The notes: generated by a model from the sequence alone, not told the origin. 64,000 nt of DNA from Burkholderia thailandensis E264 (GCF_000012365.1 NC_007651.1:2976001-3040000), one strand, 5' to 3'; numbered from the stretch's first letter, positions 13,362 to 23,644 are shown. A program made the numbers and translations.

Positions 13362-15563
13362 ATGTCAGCCGCCTCCCCCGCTTCCGCCCCCCCGCCGCAA
13401 TCGGCCGGCGCCGCGCTCGTCGCGTCGATGAGCGACTGGGCGCGCACCGACGGCGCCGCTTGGCTCTATCTCGCGAAGGCGCTCGCCGCCGCGTTCCTCG
13501 CGCTCGGCGTATCGATGGTGCTCGATCTGCCCGCGCCGAAGACAGCGATGACGACCGTGTTCATCGTGATGCAGCCGCAGAGCGGCGCGGTGTTCGCGAA
13601 GAGCTTCTACCGGCTCATCGGCACGTTCGTCGGCCTGACCGCGACGCTCGCGCTCGTCGGCCTGTTCCCGCAGCAGCCGGTGCTGTTCCTGCTCGCGGTC
13701 GCGCTGTGGGTGGCCGCCTGCACGGCGGGCGCCGCGCGCAACCGCAACTTTCGCAGCTACGGCTTCCTGCTCGCCGGCTACACGGCCGCGCTGATCGGCC
13801 TGCCCGCGTCGCAGGCGCCGAACGGCGCGTTCATGACCGCGATGACGCGCGTCTCCGAGATCTCGGTCGGCATCCTGTCGGCGGGTATCGTGAGCGCGCT
13901 GGTCTTCCCGCAATACACGGGCGAACAGATGCGTACGACGGTGCGCCGGCGCTTCGGCGCATTCGTCGATTACGTCGCGGCCGCGCTCGCGGGCGCGCTC
14001 GACCGCTCGAAGATCGAGAGCGTGCATACGCGCTTCGTCGCGGACGTCGTCGGTTTCGAGGCCGCGCGCAGCATGGCCGTGTTCGAGAACCCGGACACGC
14101 GGATGCGCAGCGGCCGGCTGTCGCGCCTGAACAGCGAGTTCATGACCGCATCGAGCCGCTTCCACGCGCTGCATCAACTGATGAACCGGCTGCACGCGAC
14201 GAGCGCGCAGGCCGTCGACGCGCTCGAGCCGTATTTCCGCGAGATCGCGCCGCTGCTGTCGAACGACGGCGAGCACGTGCGCACGTCCGCCGACGCCGCG
14301 CGCGCGGCCGAGCAGTTGCTCGCGTACCGCGACGCGCTGCCGCGCCGCATTCGCGCGACGCGCGCCGAGCACGAAACGCAGCCGGATTTCCCGCTCCTCG
14401 ATTTCGACACTGCATCCGAGCTGCTGTACCGCTTCATCACCGATCTGCACGCATACGCGGCGACCTACGCGTCGCTCGCCGCGAGCACGCACGAGCGCGA
14501 GCGCTGGATCGAGCGCTACGAGCCGCGCACGAACGCGACGGCCGCGCTGATCGCGGGCATCCGCACCGCGAGCGTGATGCTGCTTCTGAGCGTGTTCTGG
14601 ATCTACAGCGCGTGGCCGAGCGGGGTGATGCTCGTGCTGAACGCGGCGGCCGTGTGCGCGCTCGCGTCGTCGTCGCCGCAGCCGACCAGGATGGCCGCGC
14701 AGATGGCGCTCGGCACCGCGTTCGCGGTCGTCACGGGCTTCGTGCTGATGTTCGGCGTCTATCCGCACATCGACGGCTTCGTGCTGCTGTGCGCAGCGCT
14801 CGCGCCGTTCCTCGCGCCCGGGGTGTTCATGTCCCTCAAGCCGAAGTACGCGGGCTGCGGCGCGGGCTACCTGATCTTCTTCTGCACGCTCGCGGGCCCG
14901 GAGAACCTCACGCATTACGACCCGGTCGGCTTCATGAACGACGCGCTCGCGCTCGTGCTGTCGATGATCGTGTCGGCGATCGCGTTCGCCGTGCTGTTCC
15001 CGCCGAGCGCGCCGTGGCTCAAGAAGCGCCTGTTCGCCGATCTGCGCCATCAGGCGGTGGCCGCGTGCCACGCGCGGCTGCCGGGGCTGCGCACGCGCTT
15101 CGAAAGCGGCGCGCGCGATCTGATGTTCCAGGCGCACGGCCTGTCCGCCGACCAGCCCGACGCGCAACGCGACGCGCTGCGCTGGATGTTCGCGGTGCTC
15201 GAGACCGGCAACGCGGTGATCGATCTGCGCCATGAGCTCGCGGCGCTGCCGCACGATCCGCGCTACGCGGCGACGATGCCGTGGCGGCGCAAGATCGAAG
15301 CGGCGCGCGACGCGCTCGCCGCGCTGTTCGGCAAGCCGACCTCGGCACGCTTCGACGCGGCGCTTGCCGCCGCCGTCGACGCGATCGCGGCGACGCAGCA
15401 GGCGCTCGTCGCGTTCGCGCCGCCGCGCGAGGAGCGCCACCAGATGCAGCGAGTCCTGTCGCACCTGCATTTCGTGCGCACCGCGCTGCTCGATCCCGAA
15501 TCGCCGCTCGCCGCGCTCAACGGCGCGCGCGTGTCGCCCGACCGACAAGGAGTTTCGTCATGA
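13362..15563 (+). CDS. FUSC/AaeB-family inner membrane efflux protein
   Basis: 733 residues with SD GAGGAG. It has two hydrophobic blocks of about five to six helices each (~20-180 and ~395-550), separated by soluble regions, as in AaeB, the p-hydroxybenzoic acid efflux subunit. With the periplasmic adaptor and NodT outer-membrane protein it should export aromatic carboxylic acids or related toxic anions. Its TGA overlaps the ATG of the AaeX-like gene (ATGA), so translation is coupled. Confidence 0.9.
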   Translation: MSAASPASAPPPQSAGAALVASMSDWARTDGAAWLYLAKALAAAFLALGVSMVLDLPAPKTAMTTVFIVMQPQSGAVFAKSFYRLIGTFVGLTATLALVGLFPQQPVLFLLAVALWVAACTAGAARNRNFRSYGFLLAGYTAALIGLPASQAPNGAFMTAMTRVSEISVGILSAGIVSALVFPQYTGEQMRTTVRRRFGAFVDYVAAALAGALDRSKIESVHTRFVADVVGFEAARSMAVFENPDTRMRSGRLSRLNSEFMTASSRFHALHQLMNRLHATSAQAVDALEPYFREIAPLLSNDGEHVRTSADAARAAEQLLAYRDALPRRIRATRAEHETQPDFPLLDFDTASELLYRFITDLHAYAATYASLAASTHERERWIERYEPRTNATAALIAGIRTASVMLLLSVFWIYSAWPSGVMLVLNAAAVCALASSSPQPTRMAAQMALGTAFAVVTGFVLMFGVYPHIDGFVLLCAALAPFLAPGVFMSLKPKYAGCGAGYLIFFCTLAGPENLTHYDPVGFMNDALALVLSMIVSAIAFAVLFPPSAPWLKKRLFADLRHQAVAACHARLPGLRTRFESGARDLMFQAHGLSADQPDAQRDALRWMFAVLETGNAVIDLRHELAALPHDPRYAATMPWRRKIEAARDALAALFGKPTSARFDAALAAAVDAIAATQQALVAFAPPREERHQMQRVLSHLHFVRTALLDPESPLAALNGARVSPDRQGVSS

Positions 15564-15763
15564 TGCCGCGCGACCTCGCCATTCTCGACGCCTACGTGCC
15601 GGCCGTCGTGCTGATGTTCGTCATCGGCGCGTTCGCGACCTGGCTGATCGACCGCCTGCTCGCGTACACGGGCCTCTATCGCGTCGTCTGGCACCCGTCA
15701 CTGTTCCGGGCAAGCCTTCTCGTGTGCATTTGCGGCGGGCTGAGCCTCGCCGTCTACCGTTGA
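15560..15763 (+). CDS. AaeX-like DUF1656 small membrane protein
   Basis: 67 residues with two hydrophobic helices (about 10-30 and 45-64). It fits the DUF1656/AaeX family, found almost always between AaeB and AaeA. Its role is unproven. It overlaps the preceding stop by four bases and ends one base before the next ATG, so the order B-X-A is tightly packed. Confidence 0.87.
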   Translation: MMPRDLAILDAYVPAVVLMFVIGAFATWLIDRLLAYTGLYRVVWHPSLFRASLLVCICGGLSLAVYR

Positions 15764-15764
15764 T

Positions 15765-16658
15765 ATGAATCGAACCATGCTCTTGCGAAAACTTTTCGGC
15801 TTCGTCGCGACAGCCGCCATCCTCATCGTCGCGATCCTGATCGGGCGCACGCTGTGGGTCCATTACATGGACGAGCCGTGGACCCGCGACGGCCGCGTGC
15901 GCGCGGAGATCGTCAACGTCGCGCCCGACGTGTCGGGCGCGGTGGTCGACTTGCCGGTGCGCGACAACCAGTTCGTGAAAAAGGGCGACCTGATCATGCA
16001 GATCGACCCGTCGCATTACCAGATCGCGGTCGAGCAGGCGCAGGCGGCCGTCGCCGCCCGCCGTGCGGAGCTGCAGATGCGCCGCGCCGACGCCGCGCGC
16101 CGCGCGGATCTCGATGCGCTCGTCGTATCGAAGGAAAGCCGCGAGAACTCGATGCAGACCGCATCGAGCGCCGACGCGCAGTACCAGCAGGCGCTCGCCG
16201 CGCTCGACGCCGCGAAGCTCAATCTCGAGCGCACGCGCGTAGTCGCGCCCGTCGACGGCTACGTGACGAACCTGCAGGTATTCAAGGGCGACTACGCGAC
16301 GGCCGGCCAGGCGAAGCTCGCGATCGTCGACAGCCATTCGTTCTGGGTCTACGGCTACTTCGAGGAAACGAAGCTGCCGCGCGTGAAGATCGGCGCGAAG
16401 GCCGAGATGCGGCTGATGAGCGGCGGCGTGCTCAAAGGCCACGTCGAGAGCATCTCGCGCGGCATCTACGACCGAGACAATCCGCAGAGCCGCGACCTCG
16501 TCGCCGACGTGAACCCGACGTTCAACTGGGTGAGGCTCGCGCAGCGCGTGCCGGTGCGCATCCATATCGACGAGGTGCCGAAGGATCTCGTGCTGTCGGC
16601 CGGCACGACCTGCACGGTGATCGTCGAGCCGGACGACGGCGGCAAGCGCAAGTCGTAG
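15765..16658 (+). CDS. AaeA-like periplasmic adaptor (HlyD family)
   Basis: 297 residues. One N-terminal helix (~10-30) anchors it in the inner membrane. A biotinyl-lipoyl half (VNVAPDVSGAVVDLPVRDNQ), an alpha-hairpin (~85-150) and the second lipoyl half (RTRVVAPVDGYVTNLQVFKG) follow, then a beta-barrel domain. It bridges the AaeB-like pump and the NodT-like duct. It is the last gene of the operon. Confidence 0.92.
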   Translation: MNRTMLLRKLFGFVATAAILIVAILIGRTLWVHYMDEPWTRDGRVRAEIVNVAPDVSGAVVDLPVRDNQFVKKGDLIMQIDPSHYQIAVEQAQAAVAARRAELQMRRADAARRADLDALVVSKESRENSMQTASSADAQYQQALAALDAAKLNLERTRVVAPVDGYVTNLQVFKGDYATAGQAKLAIVDSHSFWVYGYFEETKLPRVKIGAKAEMRLMSGGVLKGHVESISRGIYDRDNPQSRDLVADVNPTFNWVRLAQRVPVRIHIDEVPKDLVLSAGTTCTVIVEPDDGGKRKS

Positions 16659-16739
16659 CGCGGCGCGCGGAACAAGCGGCGGTTCGCCGCGCGGATACGG
16701 CGCGGCGCGCAGCACGCGGCCCGCCGCGCACGACGCAAA

Positions 16740-16771
16740 AACGGCCGGCATGCGGTGGCATGCCGGCCGTT
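16740..16771 (-). terminator. Hairpin terminator between AaeA-like gene and chemoreceptor
   Basis: A perfect 14-bp inverted repeat (AACGGCCGGCATGC, 16740-16753, with 16758-16771) has a 4-base loop. On the minus strand it is followed by TTTTTG, so it fits a rho-independent terminator for the chemoreceptor gene ending at 16889. In the plus direction the T-run is interrupted, but it may still end the efflux transcript. Confidence 0.8.
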
Positions 16772-16888
16772 CGCGTTTCGGCGGATGTGCGGAAGAAAAC
16801 GCGCCGGCCATGCCCGCCCGGCCGCCCGCCGAACGCGCGGCGCGCCCCGCTTCGGCGCGATGCGGCGCGACGGCCGCATCGCGCGCGC

Positions 16889-18565
16889 TCAACCCACCGC
16901 GTGCGCGGGCAAGTGAAAGCGCCCGACCATCGCCTTGAGCATCTGCGCCTGCTCGTCGAGCGAGCGCGCGGCGGCGGCCGCCTCCTCGACGAGCGCCGCG
17001 TTCTGCTGCGTGCCGGCGTCCATCTGCGTGACCGCGCGCTCGATCGCGTCGATGCCCGAGCTCTGCTCGTTCGATGCGGCGGAGATCTCGCCCATGATGT
17101 CGGTCACGCGCTTCACCGCGCGCACGACCTCGTCCATCGTGCGCCCGGCGTCCTGCGCGAGCACCGCGCCGTTCGCGACCCGCTCGACCGATGCGCCGAT
17201 CAGCGCCTTGATCTCCTTGGCGGCCGTCGCCGAGCGCTGCGCGAGCGAGCGCACCTCGCTCGCGACGACCGAAAATCCGCGCCCTTCCTCGCCCGCGCGC
17301 GCCGCCTCGACGGCCGCGTTCAGCGCGAGGATGTTGGTCTGGAACGCGATGCTCTCGATCACGCCGATGATGTCGCGGATGCTCTTCGCGCTCTCGTCGA
17401 TCTCGTTCATCGTCGCGACCACGCGGCCGACGACCGAGCCGCCCGCCTCGGCGACCGACGACGCGTTCGCCGCGAGCGCGCTCGCCTGACGCGCGTTCTC
17501 CGCGTTCTGGTGGACGGTCGACGTCAGTTGCCCCATGCTCGTCGCGGTGCGCTCGAGCGCGACCGCCTGCTGCTCGGTGCGCTGCGACAGATCGAGATTG
17601 CCCATCGCGATCTCGCCCGCCGCGGACGCGATCGCCTCGGCGCTCGCGGAAATCTCGCGCACGGTGCCGGCCAGGCCCTCCTGCATGTCGCGCAGCGCGT
17701 GCAGCATGCTGTCGCGATCGCGCGTGTCGAGCCTGATCGCATTCGACAGATCGCCGCGCGAAATGCTGACCGCGATCTCCTTCGCATACGCGGGCTCGCC
17801 GCCCAGTTGCGCGCCGAGCCGCCGCACGACCCACGCGGCGATCACGAACGCGAGCACGACGAGCGCCGCCGTCATCGCGGCGAGCATCGCGAACGATTCG
17901 CGGAATATCGCGCCCGACGCGTCGAGCGTCGCCTTCGACGCCTCGCCGCGCGCGTCGACGAGCCCGTCGACGAGCTTCTCGAGCTTGCCCGTCTCGACGA
18001 GCAGCGACACGTCCTGAGAGCCGACCTGCCAGCTCATCTGCGACAGGTCGAGCGGCTGCTCGCGCACGAGCTTCACGAAGTCGCGCAGATGCGTGCTCCA
18101 TGTGCCCACCGCCGCGCCGAACGCCTTCATGCGCGCGGCGTCGTCGGCCGCGCCGTCCGCGTGCCGCTGCAGCGTCGCGAGCTCGGTGCCGATCGCGGCG
18201 AGCCCCTTGTCGATGTCCGCGCCGAGATCGTCTCGCTCCCTCGCGGTCGTCGCCGTGATCAGCATCTTCTGCGCGCGGCTCGCGCGCAGCACCGACGCGC
18301 GCACTTCCTCGGCCGCGCGGCTCGCGACGTGCCCCTGCTCGTACACGGATTTGATCGAACTGTTGAGCCGGCTGATCTGCGCGAGCGAAAACAGGCCGAC
18401 GGCGAGCGTGCCGACGAGCAGCAGCGCGAACGCGGCGCGCAGCGTCGTCTTCACCGACCATGCGCGGCGCGCGCGGCGTGGCTTGCCGGGCTTGGGCGTG
18501 CGCCCGCGGTTCCCAGGCGCGTCGTCGGGCAGGAAGTGCTTGCCGTGCAGCGATACTCCTTTCAT
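16889..18565 (-). CDS. Methyl-accepting chemotaxis protein
   Basis: 558 residues from the ATG at 18565, which has a weak GGGG site; an ATG 16 codons upstream has none. A basic N-terminal stretch is followed by TM1 (~42-62), a periplasmic four-helix-bundle sensor (~63-210), TM2 (~212-236), a HAMP-like region and the signalling domain. The hairpin tip [20 protein letters not shown] is fully conserved. No C-terminal CheR pentapeptide (NWETF-like) is seen; the protein ends PAHAVG. The ligand is unknown. Confidence 0.92.
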   Translation of the reverse strand: MKGVSLHGKHFLPDDAPGNRGRTPKPGKPRRARRAWSVKTTLRAAFALLLVGTLAVGLFSLAQISRLNSSIKSVYEQGHVASRAAEEVRASVLRASRAQKMLITATTARERDDLGADIDKGLAAIGTELATLQRHADGAADDAARMKAFGAAVGTWSTHLRDFVKLVREQPLDLSQMSWQVGSQDVSLLVETGKLEKLVDGLVDARGEASKATLDASGAIFRESFAMLAAMTAALVVLAFVIAAWVVRRLGAQLGGEPAYAKEIAVSISRGDLSNAIRLDTRDRDSMLHALRDMQEGLAGTVREISASAEAIASAAGEIAMGNLDLSQRTEQQAVALERTATSMGQLTSTVHQNAENARQASALAANASSVAEAGGSVVGRVVATMNEIDESAKSIRDIIGVIESIAFQTNILALNAAVEAARAGEEGRGFSVVASEVRSLAQRSATAAKEIKALIGASVERVANGAVLAQDAGRTMDEVVRAVKRVTDIMGEISAASNEQSSGIDAIERAVTQMDAGTQQNAALVEEAAAAARSLDEQAQMLKAMVGRFHLPAHAVG

Positions 18566-18910
18566 CGATGGATCCCCGTTCTGATGCTGCGGCCGAAAAG
18601 GCGGTTTCGGCATGACCGTCGGCGCTCACGCGATACGTCTCGACGGAATCTACGGCAGGCGCTTTTTTTTCTTGAGTGGGGTAAAACCCGCCGTTTCGGG
18701 CGCGACGCCCGGCGGAACGCCGCGCAAACGCTAAACACGCGGCCGGCGTGCGAATGCGCGCAACGGTCGCGCGCAGAATTGTCCGATTCGCGACAAAAGT
18801 TGGCCGGACATTGCCGATGAGCCACATTACACTTCGTTGACCCATCAAAGAAAAACACGTGCAGTGCCCTTTCGAGCACGCAGCGCCCCTTCCGAGACAC
18901 TCGCATTCCT
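18566..18910. other. Divergent intergenic region, chemoreceptor / Fsr-like pump (345 bp)
   Basis: No gene seen. It must hold the promoters of two divergent genes. The only striking element is a run of eight T at 18663-18670. No clear -10/-35 pair could be assigned. Confidence 0.4.
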
Positions 18911-20173
18911 ATGGAAACCAGCCTCGACAACCGCCCGTCCATTGCCCGTCCCGACACCTCGCCCGCACCGGCCGCGCCGGCCGCCGCCGTCTCTCGCACC
19001 GTCTACCCGGTGCTCGGCGCGATCAGCTTCTCGCATCTGCTCAACGACATGATCCAGTCGCTGATCCTCGCGATCTATCCGATGCTGAAATCGGAATTCT
19101 CGCTGTCGTTCGCGCAGATCGGCCTCATCACGCTCACGTACCAGATCACCGCGTCGCTGCTGCAGCCCGTGATCGGCTTGTACACGGACAAGCGCCCGCA
19201 GCCGTTCTCGCTGCCCGTCGGCATGGGCTTCACGCTCACGGGCCTGCTGCTGATGGCGTTCGCGCCGACGTTCCCGTTCCTGCTCGTCGCGGCCGCGCTC
19301 GTCGGCTGCGGCTCGTCGGTGTTTCATCCGGAATCGTCGCGCGTCGCGCGGATGGCGTCGGGCGGCCGGCACGGGCTCGCGCAGTCGCTGTTCCAGGTCG
19401 GCGGCAACGCCGGCTCGTCGCTCGGGCCGCTGCTCGCCGCGCTGATCGTGATCCCGCACGGCCAGCGCAGCATCGCGTGGTTCTCGGCCGCGGCGCTCGT
19501 CGCGATCTTCGTGCTCGTTCAGATCGGCCGCTGGTATCAGCGCCATCCGGCCGCGCGGAAAAAGGCCGCGCACGCCGCGCATCCGACGCTGTCGCGCCGC
19601 CAGATCGGGCTCGCGCTCGGCGTGCTCGTGATGCTCGTGTTCTCGAAGTACTTCTATCTCGCGAGCATCAACAGCTATTTCACGTTCTATCTGATCGACA
19701 GGTTCCACCTGTCGGTGCAGGCCGCGCAGATCCATCTGTTCGTGTTCCTCGCGGCCGTCGCGGCGGGCACGATCATCGGCGGGCCGGTCGGCGACCGGAT
19801 CGGACGCAAGTACGTGATCTGGACGTCGATCCTCGGCGTCGCGCCGTTCACGCTGATGCTGCCGTATGCGAATCTGTTCTGGACCACGGTGCTGACCATC
19901 GTGATCGGCGTCGTGCTCGCGTCGGCGTTCGCGGCGATCATCGTCTACGGCCAGGAGCTGATTCCGGGCAAGGTCGGGACGGTTGCCGGGCTGTTTTTCG
20001 GGCTGTCGTTCGGCCTCGGCGGCGTCGGCGCGGCGGTGCTCGGCCAGCTCGCCGACGCGACGAGCATCGCGTTCGTCTACAAGGTCTGTTCGTTCCTGCC
20101 GCTGATCGGCGTGTTGACGGTGTTTCTGCCGAACCTCGAGGGCAGGAAGACGCTCGGCAAGCAAGGCGGCTGA
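18911..20173 (+). CDS. MFS transporter, fosmidomycin-resistance (Fsr) type
   Basis: 420 residues with 12 predicted helices. The segments ISFSHLLNDMIQSLILAIYP, LYTDKRPQPFSLP and SSVFHPESSRVARMASGG are characteristic of the Fsr branch of the major facilitator superfamily (drug/H+ antiport). No dedicated regulator sits beside it. The native substrate is not predictable from sequence. Confidence 0.88.
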   Translation: METSLDNRPSIARPDTSPAPAAPAAAVSRTVYPVLGAISFSHLLNDMIQSLILAIYPMLKSEFSLSFAQIGLITLTYQITASLLQPVIGLYTDKRPQPFSLPVGMGFTLTGLLLMAFAPTFPFLLVAAALVGCGSSVFHPESSRVARMASGGRHGLAQSLFQVGGNAGSSLGPLLAALIVIPHGQRSIAWFSAAALVAIFVLVQIGRWYQRHPAARKKAAHAAHPTLSRRQIGLALGVLVMLVFSKYFYLASINSYFTFYLIDRFHLSVQAAQIHLFVFLAAVAAGTIIGGPVGDRIGRKYVIWTSILGVAPFTLMLPYANLFWTTVLTIVIGVVLASAFAAIIVYGQELIPGKVGTVAGLFFGLSFGLGGVGAAVLGQLADATSIAFVYKVCSFLPLIGVLTVFLPNLEGRKTLGKQGG

Positions 20174-20355
20174 CGGGGCGGCGCGCGCGGCGCAACCGTC
20201 AACCGCTCGCGGCCGACGCGGCCGCGGCGGTCCTCCGTATGGTCGGTATGGTCCGGATGATCCGTGCGGTCCGCGCTGTCCGGATGGAGGACCGAGGAGC
20301 CCGGGCGGCGGGCGAAGGCGGTCGCGAGAGCGCACCGCCCCGCGCCGCATGCGGA

Positions 20356-21144
20356 TCAAGCCACGCGCGCCTTCGCGTGCGCGGCCAGAAACCGCTTCAG
20401 GATGCCTGACGAATAGCTGCCGGCGATGTCGGTCAGGAACGTCGTGAACGATGTGCTCGCGTGATCGTCGGCGGTATCGGAGATCGTGCGGACGATCGCG
20501 CACGGCACGCCGTACTCGTGGCACACCTGCGCGAGCGCCGCGCCTTCCATCTCGACCGCGAGCGCGTCCGGCAGCGCGTCGCGCAGCGCGCGCACTTCGC
20601 GCTCGCTCGACACGAAGCGGTCGCCGCTGACGATGAGCCCTTCGTGCACGCGCGCGCCGCGCAGCCGGAAGCGCGCGTTCAGCGTCTCGCCTTCCTCGTC
20701 GACGAAGCGCGTGCAGGCCGCCTTCAGTTGCGCAGCGAGCGCCGCGTCGGCCGCGAAGCGCGTGAGCCCGAGCAGCGGCACCTCGAAGCGCGGAAAGAGC
20801 GGCGACGCGTCGAGATCGTGCTGCAGCAGCGCGCCGGCGACGACCACGTCGCCGACGCTCACGTCGCTCGCGACGCCGCCCGCGACGCCCGTGAACACGA
20901 TCGCGCGCACGTCGAAGCGATGAATGAGCGCGCTCGCCGTCGCGGCCGCCGCGACCTTGCCGACCCGCGCGAGCGTGACGATGCACGGCACGCCGTGCGC
21001 GACGCCGACGTGGTACTCGCGCCGGCCGAGCGTGATCGTGTCGACGGGCCCGTCGGCGCGCATCGCGGCGACGAGGTCGCCCAACTCCTCCGGCAGCGCG
21101 GCAAGGATGCCGAGCGGCCGGTCGAAAGACGTCTGCTGATTCAT
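20356..21144 (-). CDS. 5'-methylthioadenosine/S-adenosylhomocysteine nucleosidase-type phosphorylase-fold protein
   Basis: 262 residues. It hydrolyses the N-glycosidic bond of MTA/SAH, linking methionine salvage and the activated methyl cycle. Seen in sequence: GVAGGVASDVSVGDVVV (substrate loop), AVEMEGAALAQV with the ribose-binding Met-Glu pair, and SDTAD with the catalytic Asp. It is slightly longer than E. coli MtnN (232 residues), so a related nucleosidase is possible. The ATG overlaps the uvrD TGA (ATGA), so the gene is translated as part of the uvrD transcript. Confidence 0.85.
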   Translation of the reverse strand: MNQQTSFDRPLGILAALPEELGDLVAAMRADGPVDTITLGRREYHVGVAHGVPCIVTLARVGKVAAAATASALIHRFDVRAIVFTGVAGGVASDVSVGDVVVAGALLQHDLDASPLFPRFEVPLLGLTRFAADAALAAQLKAACTRFVDEEGETLNARFRLRGARVHEGLIVSGDRFVSSEREVRALRDALPDALAVEMEGAALAQVCHEYGVPCAIVRTISDTADDHASTSFTTFLTDIAGSYSSGILKRFLAAHAKARVA

Positions 21145-23504
21145 TCGACCGCCTGCAGTTTCGCGACCGCCAGCGCGAGCCACTTCTCGCCGTGCCGCTT
21201 GAATTTGACTTGCGCCTTCGCGTCGGTGCCGCTGCCTTCGAGCGCGGTCACCGTGCCTTCGCCGAACTTCGTGTGGAACACCTGCTGGCCGATCCGCAAG
21301 CCGTTCTGCGCCTCGCGCTGCTGGTTTGCGAACGCGGGCAGCGGCGCGGACACCGCCGCGTCGACCACGCTCTCCCGCGCGCCGCCGCCCGGCCGCGCGA
21401 ACCAGTCGCGGCCCCAACCGGCGTTGTCCGAGCGGCCGCCCCAGCGCGCGCCCGCCTCGACCTTCGGCGTGAGCCACTTGAGCACGTGCTGCGGCAGCTC
21501 GTCGAAGAAGCGCGAGCGGATGTTGTAGCGGGTCTGGCCGTGCAGCATCCGGCTCTGCGCGAACGACAGATAGAGCCGCTCCTTCGCACGCGTGATCGCG
21601 ACGTACATCAGCCGGCGCTCCTCCTCCAGGCCGTCGGATTCGAGCGCGCTGTTCTCGTGCGGGAAGAGCCCCTCTTCGAGCCCGGTGATGAACACCGCGG
21701 CGAACTCGAGCCCCTTCGCCGCATGGACCGTCATCAACTGCACCGCGTCCTGGCCCGCCTGCGCCTGGTTGTCGCCCGCCTCGAGCGACGCGTGCGACAG
21801 GAAGCCGGCGAGCGGCGTCATCGCATCCGGGTTCTGCGCGGGATCGGCGAGGTTCGCGGGCGCGAGCACCGCGTCGGCCGGGTCGGCGCCGCCCGCGGCG
21901 AGCTCCGGCGCCGCGCTCGCGCGCGCATGCAGCGGAATCGAACGCGCGGGCGTGTCGAGCCCGTAGCCTTCCTCGGAGACGAACGCGGTGGCCGCGTTCA
22001 CCAGTTCCTGCAGGTTCTCGAGACGATCCTGCCCTTCGCGCTCGCCTTGATAGAAATCCGCAAGGCCGCTCGCGCGCACGACGTGCTCGACCGTCTCGGG
22101 CAAGCTCATCTGCGCGGTTTCCGCGCGCATCTTCGCGATCAGGTTCGCGAACGACGCGAGGCTCGAGCCCGCCTTGCCCGCCACGTACGGGATCGCGGCC
22201 GCCATCGAGCAATCGTACAGGCGCGCGGCATCGGCGAGCTGCTCGATCGAACGCGCGCCGATGCCGCGCGTCGGGAAGTTGACGACGCGCGCGAACGCGG
22301 TGTCGTCGTTCGGGTTGTCGATGAGGCGCAGATACGCGAGCGCGTGCTTCACTTCCTGGCGCTCGAAGAAGCGCAAGCCGCCGTACACGCGGTACGCAAT
22401 GCCCGCCGTCATCAGCGTGTGCTCGATCGAGCGCGACTGCGCGTTGCTCCGGTACAGCACCGCGACCTCGCTGCGCGCGAGGCCCGAATTCACGAGCGAG
22501 CGGATCTCCTCGACGATCCACGCGGCTTCCTGCGCGTCGGTGGCCGCCTCGTAGACGCGCACGGGCTCGCCGTGGCCCGCGTCGGTGCGCAGGTTCTTGC
22601 CGAGCCGGTGCGCGTTGTTCGCGATCAGGTGGTTCGCCGCATCGAGGATGTTGCCGTGCGACCGGTAGTTCTGCTCGAGCTTGATCAGGTTGCGCACGCG
22701 GAATTCGTTCTCGAAGTCGCGCATGTTGCCGACGTTCGCGCCGCGGAACGCGTAGATCGACTGGTCGTCGTCGCCGACCGCGAAGATCGCGTTGTGGCCG
22801 CCCGCGAGAAGCTTGAGCCACGCGTACTGCAGCTTGTTCGTGTCCTGGAACTCGTCGACGAGGATGTGCTTGAAGCGCGCCTGGTAGTGCGCGCGCAGCG
22901 GCGGATTGTGCGCGAGCAGCTCGTAGCAGCGCAACAGCAGCTCGGGGAAATCGACGACGCCCTCGCGCTGGCATTGCTGGTCGTACGCCTGGTACAGCTC
23001 GACGAACTTGCGGTTGAAGCTGTCGGTCGCGTCGACCTTGTCGGGACGCAGCCCCTGCTCCTTCGCGTTGTTGATGAAGTACTGGACGTTCTTCGGCGGG
23101 TACTTCTCGTCGTCGACGTTGGCCGCCTTCATCAGCCGCTTGATCGCGGAGAGCTGGTCGGCGGTGTCGAGGATCTGGAACGTCTGCGGCAGCCCCGCGT
23201 CGCGGAAGTGCGCGCGCAGCATCCGGTTGCACAGGCCGTGGAACGTGCCGATCCACATCCCGCGCGTGTCGATCGGCATCATCGCGGACAGGCGCGCCAT
23301 CATCTCGCGCGCGGCCTTGTTCGTGAACGTGACGGCGAGCACGGTGGCGGGCGACGCATAGCCCTGCTGGATCAGCCACGCGATACGCGTGATGAGCACG
23401 CGGGTCTTGCCGCTGCCCGCCCCGGCGAGGATCAGCGCCGGCTCGTTCGGCAACGTGACGGCGGCGAGTTGTTCGGGGTTCAGATTCGCGAGCAGATCGG
23501 GCAT
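21141..23504 (-). CDS. uvrD: UvrD/Rep-type DNA helicase II
   Basis: 787 residues, SF1A 3'-5' helicase for nucleotide excision and mismatch repair. Motifs run in order: GAGSGKT (Walker A, residues 28-34), TFTNKAAREM, DEFQDTNKLQ (Walker B), GDDDQSIYAFRGA, QNYRS, TVHAAKGLEF and YVAITRAKERL. A C-terminal Tudor-like UvrD tail (GQQVFHTKFGEGTVTAL) is present. An Ala/Asp/Pro-rich stretch (~525-570) before TVHAAKG is longer than in enteric UvrD. Its stop overlaps the nucleosidase start. Confidence 0.95.
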   Translation of the reverse strand: MPDLLANLNPEQLAAVTLPNEPALILAGAGSGKTRVLITRIAWLIQQGYASPATVLAVTFTNKAAREMMARLSAMMPIDTRGMWIGTFHGLCNRMLRAHFRDAGLPQTFQILDTADQLSAIKRLMKAANVDDEKYPPKNVQYFINNAKEQGLRPDKVDATDSFNRKFVELYQAYDQQCQREGVVDFPELLLRCYELLAHNPPLRAHYQARFKHILVDEFQDTNKLQYAWLKLLAGGHNAIFAVGDDDQSIYAFRGANVGNMRDFENEFRVRNLIKLEQNYRSHGNILDAANHLIANNAHRLGKNLRTDAGHGEPVRVYEAATDAQEAAWIVEEIRSLVNSGLARSEVAVLYRSNAQSRSIEHTLMTAGIAYRVYGGLRFFERQEVKHALAYLRLIDNPNDDTAFARVVNFPTRGIGARSIEQLADAARLYDCSMAAAIPYVAGKAGSSLASFANLIAKMRAETAQMSLPETVEHVVRASGLADFYQGEREGQDRLENLQELVNAATAFVSEEGYGLDTPARSIPLHARASAAPELAAGGADPADAVLAPANLADPAQNPDAMTPLAGFLSHASLEAGDNQAQAGQDAVQLMTVHAAKGLEFAAVFITGLEEGLFPHENSALESDGLEEERRLMYVAITRAKERLYLSFAQSRMLHGQTRYNIRSRFFDELPQHVLKWLTPKVEAGARWGGRSDNAGWGRDWFARPGGGARESVVDAAVSAPLPAFANQQREAQNGLRIGQQVFHTKFGEGTVTALEGSGTDAKAQVKFKRHGEKWLALAVAKLQAVE

Positions 23505-23542
23505 GGAGAGAAAACAGTCGAGCGGGTGGACGCGGGCCTGAC

Positions 23543-23548
23543 ATTATA
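23543..23548 (-). promoter_or_regulatory. -10-like TATAAT for uvrD
   Basis: Perfect TATAAT on the minus strand, 38 bases before the uvrD ATG. No consensus -35 was found at the right distance. Confidence 0.35.
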
Positions 23549-23591
23549 AATCGCGCGCGGCCCGCGCCGCCCGGGCGGATGCGCATCCATT

Positions 23592-23597
23592 TATAAT
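23592..23597 (+). promoter_or_regulatory. -10-like TATAAT for valS
   Basis: Perfect TATAAT on the plus strand, 47 bases before the valS ATG, back to back with the uvrD -10 candidate in the 140-bp divergent spacer. The -35 region is GC-rich and not recognisable. Confidence 0.4.
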
Positions 23598-23644
23598 CGA
23601 AGGTTTCCGCATCAATCACCCCATCTTTCGGCGAATTTCCAACC

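Noticed and set aside
15621..18848. Very long minus-strand open frame (over 1000 codons) across the AaeA and chemoreceptor genes
   Set aside because: It runs antisense to AaeA and in another frame of the chemoreceptor; composition is Arg/Ala-rich with no domain, as expected of mirror frames in GC-rich DNA.
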